Both the position numbers and the translations under genes were made by a program. A stretch of DNA of 64,000 nt from Ulota crispa. Its lineage: Eukaryota > Streptophyta > Bryopsida > Orthotrichales > Orthotrichaceae. The notes under the pieces were generated by a model. The model ran no database searches, was not told the DNA's origin, and saw nothing but the letters and a program-made list of their open reading frames with translations. Each line of letters opens with the position of its first letter. Position 1 is the first letter of the stretch. Shown piece after piece: positions 56,301-64,000 of the stretch. Where the stretch lies: contig OY987244.1 in NCBI GenBank assembly GCA_963920765.1, positions 33,673,678-33,737,677 of the forward strand. The letters are read 5' to 3'.

Positions 56301-59300
56301 TATAGATTTGGCTATGGGGGTGTCCACGTAACAATTGGGGGGTGTCCACCTAATCGCTCCCTTTACAAAAGTTGGAAAATTCAAAGACCTATGTGGGCAT
56401 TTAATTTTTTTTGTTTGAGGGTTTAAGTAGTTATGCAAGAATTTATCAAGAATAGGGGAGGAGGGGTAGTTTGAAGAGGGCCTCTTTTTTGTAAAAGGGC
56501 ATTGACTCCAAAGAGGGTTAGCCCTTATAGGCACAAATGTGTGGCCATTTGGGCAAATGGGAGTGGAGTAGAAGGGCCCATCTTGGGGACTCCCAACCCT
56601 CCATTCCTTCTACCCCTTATAAAATTTGGTGCTTTAATTTTTTGAGCAATTTGAGTATTTTGTTTATTTATTGAAAAAACTCCAAGTTGTAGTATTTTAG
56701 GATTCCTTGGTTTTAAACATTTGGATTAGCATAATTCAGATTTTGAAATGTACATAATGCCTTCAAATTTGCCTTGTGTATTTGCAAATTTTATGACCTT
56801 CCAACATTGCAAGATTTTATGCAATATGTTGTACTCCTCCAATTCATATGAAAACCTCCCCACACATACCTAACTTGGTCTTCTACATGGAAGAATTAAA
56901 ACTCAACTTTGTGTAGAGCAATATTAATACTATAGGAGTGGTCAAAGACTTTTGAAAGTTTCAAACAAGAAGGGAAAATTTTGATTTTTCTTTTACTTTA
57001 GATGTCAAAATCTCACTCATCTCCATTGGAAATAAGTTGATGTTTTTTTCCACAAGTACCTCTAGTAATTTAGGAAAAAACCCTATGGTTGGATTTCTGG
57101 GAATTTTTTTTTCCTACTTTCCTACTCATTCTCCTAAAAGTGGCAATTTTCAATGACTTTAACATAAGAAAAAAAAAGCTTGGGTCCATTGAGGGTTAAT
57201 ACATGCAAACTAAGGAAAATGAGCCGATTTGATAACTGTTTTCATTTATTGAGCCATATCATGTTCATGTGAAAATAAAACCCAACATTGCAAATGTGAA
57301 AGTTTTAGCAAACGGTATATAGCACAAATGTAAAAAATGGAACTCAAAAGGAATTGTTGCGTGCAAGTTTATAAGTTTTAAAGTGGACCACAAAAATGCT
57401 CAATCATGTACCCACTTTGGAAACCATTCAGTTGTTATTATTTTTGCATGTTGTTTCAATTTAAGGCCCTTGTGTCATTGTTTTGCACATTGATACATAT
57501 CATTTAAAAATGATCTCCATCAAAAATATAAAAGACACATAATATCCTATCTTAATTTGAATTGCATTTGAAGTTACTTTATTCCATACAGGAATAAGAC
57601 TTCATCAACAATCAATTGAATGCAATGAGAATCAATGTTGCAATCTCTATATGATATTTAAAAATATGTATGCAACTTTTAGTAAAGTGTGGATAATTGA
57701 AAACTTCAGAATAATATTCCATTTTTTTATTTTATTAAAGATACATGCAAAACATTTAGAGATTTCTCATACTTTCTTTATGTATTGGAAGGTCTTTTGA
57801 TGTTTTGCCAAAACATCTATAAATCTTTGGATGTTATGCATGGTCCAAAACTACATGAGAAATCTAATAAGTTCAAAATTTAATGTAAAATGTAGAAAAT
57901 CTTAAATCACACAAACAATCCTCATTTGATAAATGTGGTGCATATGTCTGAGTGAATTTTTTTTGAACTAATAGACAATTGAAAACTTAAAAATGAGCTT
58001 CCTATTGCATTTACATTAAGGAAAATATAAAAAATAAGCCTAACAAAATGGTCATATTTCAAAAATAGGTTTGACATTTAAAATACATCAAAAGTAGGCC
58101 TCACCAAACATCAGAAGTAGGTCTTGCAACTATGGTGGCTCAAACATTGCACATGTTTATTTATTTTCAAATCAAATTGGTTTGTGGTAGTTTTGCATAT
58201 AGTGACCAAGACCACAACATCAATTGCAATGTGCCGTGCCCTTGCCATTGTTTTTGCTCACCATGTTTTACAAATTCAAAAATTTTGGCATTTTAGAACA
58301 TAGAATCAACATTTTAGTATTGTGATCACTGATCTTCAATTTTTACGCAATCTCAATCAAGCATACAAGTTTTGGAGTTTAAAAAAACCAAACCTCTATT
58401 CTTGTTGATTTGTTTTACATGATATTTATGGTTTTACATGGTAATTGATTAAAAATTGGTAATACATTTTTGAAATTTGATTGATGGATGCATAGGAAAC
58501 ATCCATACACCCATTTTTTCTTTTAACAAGTATCTCCAACAAGTTTCAAAATTCTTCCTATGTAGCTTTTAATATTGGGTAACCACAACCAAATTGAAAA
58601 AATAGATAATTCTTTATGATAAGTAGATATTTCTTTTTGACTCAATAAATATGATAAGGTTTGAATCTTTGAGCATAATCATATGGTTGTTTTGCCAAAA
58701 GCTAATTGAAAAAATAAAAATATCTATTTTTTCAGTTTGATTGTGGTTACCCAATATTAAAAGCTACATAGGAAGAATTTTGAAACTTGTTGGAGATACT
58801 TGTTAAAAGAAAAAATGGGTGTATGGATGTTTCCTATGCATCCATCAATCAAATTTCAAAAATGTATTACCAATTTTTAATCAATTACCATGTAAAACCA
58901 TAAATATCATGTAAAACAAATCAACAAGAATAGAGTTTTGGTTTTTTTAAACTCCAAAACTTGTATGCTTGATTGAGATTGCGTAAAAATTGAAGATCAG
59001 TGATCACAATACTAAAATGTTGATTCTATGTTCTAAAATGCCAAAATTTTTGAATTTGTAAAACATGGTGAGCAAAAACAATGGCAAGGGCACGGCACAT
59101 TGCAATTGATGTTGTGGTCTTGGTCACTATATGCAAAACTACCACAAACCAATTTGATTTGAAAATAAATAAACATGTGCAATGTTTTGGCCACCATAGT
59201 TGCAAGACCTACTTCTGATGTTTGGTGAGGCCTACTTTTGATGTATTTTAAATGTCAAACCTATTTTTGAAATATGACCATTTTGTTAGGCCTATTTTTT

Positions 59301-62300
59301 ATATTTTCTTTTTGTATTATGGTATATTAAATGTCACTTGGAGCAACATTAACCCCTACATGCGCATTTTCTCTATAAGGGACAAATTTAATTTTGTACA
59401 TGCTTATTCTATTTGGATTTTTTTTAGTTTTTTTGATTTTTTTTCCAAAGATGGAGTTTTCAAGGGCAAAATGGGGATACAACTTTTATATTGGAATTGG
59501 ATTTATGGTTCAAATGTTATGAGTGTAGTATGTGTATTTTTTGAACTAGGGGCAAGTTAGGCATGCCATTTTTCATCAACTTCTCTTAAGGGCAACCAAT
59601 GAAGGCATGACCCTTCATTGGAGTACTTCCAAAGCAATAGTGTACTAGATAAACACATTATTGTAATTGTACATATAGTAGCTTTTGAAATGCAATAGCT
59701 GTTAAAGATTTGGTTTTTCTTTCAACTTTTTGTGGTTGTCAATAAATGTAAAGTCTTTGAATCCTTTGTTTGAATTTCAATATTTAAAAACTAGCCCTTA
59801 GAAATTTGAATCACAAAAACCTCAATATAGTGTGAATTTCAAGCACATGTTTGCAATGCATGGCCATGTAGAGTGGATTCCATGTCTCCATTGGCCTTGG
59901 AAGTTTGTAGAGACATGCCTAACATGATTTGGATCATGTTAGACAAATCTCACCCACATCCATAGTGCAAAAAATGTTCACCACATGTGGTTAAAGGGGT
60001 CTGAAAATTATGGACAAAGATTAAAAAAAACTTATTATACTAACTTCAAATGGTTATATCTCTCAACATGTATGGTCAAACCTCATGAAACTTTCACCAT
60101 GGTTGCTTGCAGAAGTTTAATGTATGATCCTATAGGCGGATATGTAGGAAAAAAGAAAAAAATTGTTCTTTAGATCAAATGTCTAAAAATGGCAGCTTTG
60201 AGTGTTTCTTGAGAAAAAGTGGACTTGGGTGTTTAGGGCTTAAAACATATATAGATTGCATTTTCAGATAAAAACCCTTATAATGCAATGATATTTGAAT
60301 GAAAAAAGTCTATATTAGGTAACTTGATAACTCCTTGTAACTTAATGTTGAGGTAATATGGAAGTTTCTATGGAATAACTTTAAGGGTCATTCAAGTTGA
60401 TATTTTTTATATTTCTTTTCTTTCAAACATACATGACAAATTGGTAAAGATGATTTTACAATGGTACACATGAGTGTGTCAAAAATGACAATATGGTGGT
60501 GATTTGAAAAAAACATGCAAATAATTTTTTGTTATATGGTATCAAAAAATGACTCCGTGATTGCCAATTGGTATTTAAAATAATCCACTTGAAATCCAAT
60601 TACTTGCAAGTTACAAGTACTACTATTATATTAGTTATTCACAAATTTTCAACATGCGCTATGCTAAAACACTTACATTTTGATCATGAATTTTATTTTA
60701 CACATAAAGATGATGTACCTCATTGAATAAATTTGTTGAACAAACATACATACAATTGTTATCCATTGACATAAGACAATCATCTTTGACCAAATGAATA
60801 CCAAAAACAATATTGTCTCTTAATATTAGAATTATAACTAAATCAAAAGCTTACTTTTGTCTCGTAGCATTGAAGAAGAGCTCTAAGCTCTGTTGTTTTG
60901 TCTTCAAGAGCTTTTTTTTCATCCATTGAACCACTTGCAGGTGTAGGAGGTGGAGCACCTTTTGCACCTTTTGTTGCTAAAATAACATGCATTTATAATA
61001 CAACATAAATGAATATTCAAGAAAATAAATTGTAGTCAACGGTACCTTGAATTAAAGAGTATTTTATAGCCCACATCATCAACAATAGGTAAATGAGTGT
61101 TTAGTTTTTTTTTTTACTAGTTTGAATTTTAAATTTTGCAACTCAATAGCCAATGACTTTTACATGCATATTTGTATTTTGAATTCAGAGCATTGCAGCT
61201 AAATAATCAAAACTTTTATAAAAAAGTTATGTTAACAAATTTGCAATTTGTATTCCAACAAAATTGAAATGGTAGTGACCTGGTGCAGGAGGAGGTTTTC
61301 CTTTTGCAGGTGCTATTGCTATTGCAGTTACCTCTACCATATTAACATTTTGCTCGGCCAATTCCTTTGCTTCCCTTTCTTTGTCTTCAATCTCTTTTAA
61401 CCTTAACAAAGATGCTTCAAATTCTTGCTTTGCGTCTGCTTCTTTCACCAATGCTTCCTATTACATCATGAAAAGCCTACTAGTGTGCATTGCTTTTGGT
61501 AATTCTCCAAAAAGTTGGCAAACAATATACTTTCATTGGTTGTAGAAAAAGGGTTTATATCTTCAACACAAAATCACCTTTACGTTTTTTTTGCATATTT
61601 CAGCCCCATCCATCCTACGTTGAGATTCCTTCCTATGTTCATCATCTTTGTCTAAAAGAGATCGTGCTACATTATAAGTCCAAATAAGAAACAAACTTTT
61701 GTTAGTACATGAGAGCTTAGAGACAATGGCAAGGCAAACAAAATCATGACAATATGCAACACCTTTTTTTTTATTGTTTTTACAAATTTTACCATGGATT
61801 GTGAAAGTTAAAAAAATTAGGCTAATAATCTCAAGCATGTTGTGAAAATTTATATCTTAAAGTCCAATATCACCTTCCAAAACCTCACTTAGGAGTTGTG
61901 GAGTGAGCCAATTAGGATCTCTAGTTTCCTTGAAACAATAAAAGAGAAAAGAAAATAAGTAGACTATTAAAATCCTAAAACACAAATAGGCTTTGATCAA
62001 GAAGGAAAAAGAAGATGAGGTTACTAACAACTAGCAAATGAGAATACGTCATGTTGTGTTAATTGTGAAAAAACCTAAGTGATATCAATTATAACTTGTG
62101 ATTATATAACAAAATGTGATTATATAATTAAAAAATAGTAGCTAAATAATGGAGGTTTGGTAGTTTTTGATTTTAGAAAACCTATTTATAATGTGCAATG
62201 CTAGAATTTTTCAAAAATAATAGCAACATATATTTAATTTGGTGGGTTTAAAAACATTCATTATCAACATAAAACTAGTCTTATTGTATACACCTTTGAG

Positions 62301-62923
62301 GCTTTAAGTTTTAAAGCAAGGCTTGTTGGTGGATCTACCCCCATTTCCTGAAATAACACACAATGATAAATGATGTATGGGTATATACTAACAATTTCAA
62401 AAGCAACAACAAACAGTAGAAAGTGACAAACACATACTAAATATCATGATACAGCTGATAAAGACAATATAAATTATCCAAATGTTCACCTCTAGTGTGA
62501 GAATGTTTGCATCCACAATTGCCATGCTATATGCTGGTCTCATTTCATTCAACTTTTCCACCAAAGTTGAAGGATCAAGGGTTAATAGGGTTTCAATGCA
62601 CATCCCAATACATGACCAATTTATGGGCCATTCTGGAAGTGGCGGTGCCTGAGCAAATGCAAGCCATGCACTAAAGTTTGAGGTGTATAGTATTTATTCC
62701 ACAATTTAAAAAAATAATTGCAAACTGCACATAGGTTACCCTCATGCAATTTTAAAAACTAATGCGTATCAATCCTAACACATTTTTGATGCATCTAAAG
62801 AACTTGACAGTGTGTCAATTGTCAAGCCATTGCAATTTTGATAATGGAAAACAAAAATGGACTCACCTCCCCCTCTTTGTAACGTGGAGGTGGTGGGGTT
62901 GCCTTTGCATTTGTTGAGGCCAT
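35881..62923 (-). CDS. SPAG17: SPAG17/PF6 homologue, ciliary central-apparatus (C1a) protein
   Basis: A 2604-aa scaffold of the C1a projection of the axoneme central pair (PF6 in Chlamydomonas, about 2.3k aa; human SPAG17 about 2.2k aa). Exons in minus order by eye: 62923-62867, 62648-62490, 62347-62294, 61928-61874, 61666-61578, 61457-61280, 60976-60855, 55761-55258, 54964-54767, 54656-53885, 53750-53503, 53180-52798, 52687-52603, 52413-52204, 52030-51784, 51674-51394, 47646-47548, 47294-47237, 46951-46137, 45900-45511, 45367-45118, 44960-44089, 43941-43627, 42994-42842, 42508-42422, 42255-42163, 41724-41698, 41096-40986, 40186-40085, 37874-37768, 37536-37335, 37135-37037, 36383-36312, 36201-35881. 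Every junction is GT-AG and keeps frame. Family-like blocks: [15 protein letters not shown] (about 490-505); [32 protein letters not shown] with [28 protein letters not shown]; and a C-terminal PapD/MSP-like end with [17 protein letters not shown] and [11 protein letters not shown]. The N-terminal start is the least certain point. Expression is presumably restricted to sperm cells. Confidence 0.88.
36863..37021. mobile_element. CACTA-type MITE beside a SPAG17 splice donor
   Basis: Left end CACTACAAGAAATTGTG, right end AATTTCCCTTGTAATG; TAT precedes (36860-36862) and follows (37022-37024) as a 3-bp duplication. The 159-bp interior has GACA/TGTC subterminal words like those at 10111-10254. It ends 15 bases from the donor of SPAG17 exon 32 (37037). 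Confidence 0.85.
38062..38460. mobile_element. MITE with about 40-bp terminal inverted repeats, SPAG17 intron 29
   Basis: GGGGAATTGCTAATGTCACA and the following CCCAAAATTGCCAATGCCAC are mirrored, with mismatches, by GTGGCATTAGCAATTTTGGG...GGCTTTAGCAATTCCTT at the right end. About 400 bp, non-coding, family not assigned. A TA microsatellite is just to its left. Confidence 0.72.
39149..39806. mobile_element. TTAA-ended inverted-repeat element, SPAG17 intron 29
   Basis: Left end TTAACCCCTCAAGGCCCAAG at 39149; the inverse of the right end is TTAACCCCCCAAGGCCCATG from 39806, so 18 of 20 bases match. The interior is collinear with the element at 13017-13678. 658 bp, no coding capacity. Confidence 0.78.
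40625..40874. mobile_element. Short foldback MITE, SPAG17 intron 28
   Basis: ATGGTGAGCCGTGAGCGGGGAT near 40650 is inverted as ATCCCTGCTCATAGCTCACGGCTCAT near 40823, with outer arms CGCTATTTGGTGAGCAT and CTCATGAAATAACATT. About 250 bp, no TSD read. Confidence 0.6.
41135..41630. mobile_element. Possible Stowaway-like element, SPAG17 intron 27
   Basis: The left side reads TACTCCCTCTGTTTCTGAAA, close to Stowaway termini, and the right side carries the inverse GGTTTCTTTCAG near 41,613. The outermost right bases do not match, so the end is eroded or the pairing is chance. Confidence 0.4.
43180..43585. repeat. 406-bp foldback with gap-free arms of about 175 bp, SPAG17 intron 23
   Basis: Arm pairs stay in constant register (sums of 86765): GGAATTGATATGTGCACAC/inverse at the tips, CAAAAAGTTG/CAACTTTTTG in the middle, CAATGAAAA/TTTTCATTG near the loop (about 43356-43409). 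High identity but several mismatches. A duplicated ATATGTGCACA word also occurs inside each tip. Confidence 0.85.
48509..49414. mobile_element. TTAA-ended inverted-repeat element, SPAG17 intron 16
   Basis: Left end TTAACCTCTAAATGCCCACG; the inverse of the right end is TTAACCCCTAAATGCCCAAG from 49414, so 18 of 20 bases match. 906 bp, non-coding, termini nearly identical to those of 13017-13678. Confidence 0.78.
49415..51393. other. Remainder of SPAG17 intron 16; one further element end
   Basis: AT-rich, no coding frames. At 51198-51226 the sequence TTTGGGCTTTTTAGTCCTTG AGGAGTTAG resembles a right terminus of the TTAA family with an altered last base. I could not place its left end. Confidence 0.4.
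53223..53343. repeat. (TA)n/(TATG)n microsatellite in SPAG17 intron 11... next to exon 12
   Basis: Mixed GTAT/ATGT repeats run into about 35 uninterrupted AT units. It lies between exon 11 (53750-53503) and exon 12 (53180-52798), about 40 bases upstream of the exon 12 acceptor in gene direction. Confidence 0.92.
55932..56367. mobile_element. Foldback MITE, ends with GGACACCCCC repeats, SPAG17 intron 7
   Basis: The outer arms AAAGAGAGTGACTAGGCGGA and the inverse of TCCACCTAATCGCTCCCTTT match with a few changes. Inner arms (GATTGTTATTATG... and TGCTAAAATATG... against their inverses) extend the pairing to about 135 bp per side with small indels. The GGACACCCCC word is present twice in each arm. 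Confidence 0.75.
56518..57199 (+). mobile_element. TTAA-type element (copy B), SPAG17 intron 7
   Basis: The right end, ending GAGGGTTAA at 57199, and a weaker left end TTAGCCCTTATAGGC at 56518 bracket 682 bp that match copy A in the same orientation (for example AAACTCAACTTTGTGTAGAG, TTTAGATGTCAAAATCTCACTC). The left TTAA is changed to TTAG. Older and more diverged than the others. Confidence 0.6.
58021..59308. repeat. 1288-bp near-perfect palindrome, arms 588 nt, loop 112 nt, SPAG17 intron 7
   Basis: 58021-58608 and 58721-59308 are inverted copies in constant register over the entire length (paired positions sum to 117329), so the arms have no net insertion or deletion. I see only scattered single-base differences, such as GCTCAAACATTG versus its GGCCA counterpart, so identity is roughly 98-99% by eye. 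The loop 58609-58720 is unpaired, AT-rich and non-coding. No open frame is in the arms. The inner part and the TGTAAAACCAT...GAGTTTTGGTTTTT part resemble the older foldback at 10257 and its right flank. Being intronic, it would be transcribed into a long RNA hairpin whenever SPAG17 is expressed. Confidence 0.93.
59349..60243. mobile_element. TTAA-ended inverted-repeat element, SPAG17 intron 7
   Basis: Left end TTAACCCCTACATGCGCATT; the inverse of the right end is TTAAGCCCTAAACACCCAAG from 60243. About 895 bp, non-coding, beginning 40 bases after the large palindrome. Terminal match is weaker than in other copies. Confidence 0.62.
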
Positions 62924-64000
62924 GATGCAAAGATACTCTTTGACAAAATACAATATAAAATTTGATTGTTATATATGCATTATTGAGGTAACTTAGAAGC
63001 TTCCTTAAGGTTTCTTTCCTTTTATTGAAAAATATTTTTTCATTCTCCTCTTCCAAATTTCTACACAAAATATGGTTTTTGTTACAAAGATATGTTTCAT
63101 GTTCAAGTTTTCAAGCAACAAAGATTGTGGCAACCAAAGATAATATAAAGAGAATCACAATCAAAACTTTGAACTAAAGTCTTGTGTCAACCAAATGGTT
63201 TGCATGTAAACACTTGTTCTAAATGTATTTAAAATATACTTTCAAAAAGTTTTTAATAGTCTTGGAAATCAAATCATTGAGTATGTCAACTAAAAGTGTG
63301 CATTGATAGTGTGTACAAACAATGCATAAAGGTTGCCCTAATCTTGTTCTTAAATGATTTGGTTGTAAATAGATTATCAAAACAACAACAACAACAAACT
63401 TTTTCAAAATTGTAGTTTCATGTTAGAACCTTGTGATTATTTACTTCTCTAGGGTTTACAACCACATTAACACATGCACATTTGCAAAATCTTTGATGAT
63501 TACTTAAATGTAATACTTGATGAACAATGTGCATGTCACTATTAGCATCTCATGAATAAATTGGTAGAGGATTTCATGTACTTTCTTAAAGCACCCCTCC
63601 CAAATCTTCAACAAATTCTTTTACAAACTACATTTAAAAGTTACGTATTCTCCCTAAATTTTATAAAAGAAAAACTCACTCAAGAAAATATAAAGAGATC
63701 AATATTATTTGCTTATTTTGACTTGCACACTAATCTTTTTTAAATGCAATTCTATGTGATTGTTAAATTTAAACTTGGAATCTTTGCTTTTTATATATCC
63801 ATATATCCAGTCTATAGAAGTTTGTAACAAATGAAAAAAGAAAACAGTTTTTGTTGCTTACAGTTATAGTGATAAAAGTGATCCCTTTTGTAGAGATGAA
63901 TATCTCAATCTCTTACGAAGGAGCCTGTCATCTTGTAATTAAGGTTTGTCTACTCTAGTTTGTTGTTTTTATATAGGTACTCTTTTTATTTATTGTTTTC
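62924..64000 (-). other. Upstream region of SPAG17
   Basis: AT-rich. The minus-strand frame into the chosen ATG is open for at least 16 codons upstream (reading YFVKEYLCI before the start), so an upstream start or a further 5' exon cannot be excluded. Another frame here (63068-62775) has a charged stretch NLEEENEKIFFNKRKETLRK but does not join the gene. No second gene is seen to the window end. Confidence 0.4.

Overview
The window reads as nuclear DNA of a land plant that makes swimming, flagellated sperm: a bryophyte, lycophyte or fern, less likely cycad or Ginkgo. Three genes are plant-typical: an AGD5-type ARF-GAP, an autoinhibited Ca2+-ATPase with an N-terminal calmodulin-binding segment, and a plant O-fucosyltransferase-family protein. 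The fourth, on the minus strand, is a complete-looking SPAG17/PF6 gene for the ciliary central apparatus, which flowering plants would not be expected to keep. Genes are interrupted by many GT-AG introns and the DNA between them is AT-rich and full of transposon debris. The species cannot be named from sequence alone.

Layout. 1-10.25 kb: decayed CACTA (En/Spm) transposon material, with a tnp2 transposase fragment on the minus strand at the left edge, a Transposase_24-like open frame broken by two in-frame stops on the plus strand, and a CACTA-type right end near 10,254. 10.26-13.68 kb: a foldback element and several TTAA-ended inverted-repeat elements. 13.7-19.05 kb: the ARF-GAP gene (plus, 11 coding exons, 555 aa). 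21.2-22.4 kb: an intronless GC-rich fucosyltransferase-like gene (plus, 407 aa). 22.9-27.65 kb: the Ca2+-ATPase (minus, 9 coding exons, 1068 aa), tail-to-tail with the previous gene. 27.7-29.1 kb: its GC-rich upstream region. 29.1-35.7 kb: gene-free, repeat-rich DNA. 35.88-62.92 kb: SPAG17/PF6 (minus, 34 coding exons by my reading, 2604 aa), whose introns hold most of the MITEs and foldbacks. 63-64 kb: its upstream region.

The exon models of the three spliced genes were assembled by eye from GT-AG boundaries; in each one the exon lengths sum to an intact frame. The four genes have unrelated jobs: vesicle-coat GTPase regulation, glycosylation, Ca2+ export and flagellar motility. I see no operon-like or pathway cluster.

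The most unusual structures are a 1.29-kb gap-free palindrome (arms of 588 nt, loop of 112 nt) in SPAG17 intron 7, and a family of TTAA-ended elements with CCCC...GGGG termini that look like non-autonomous piggyBac-type transposons.
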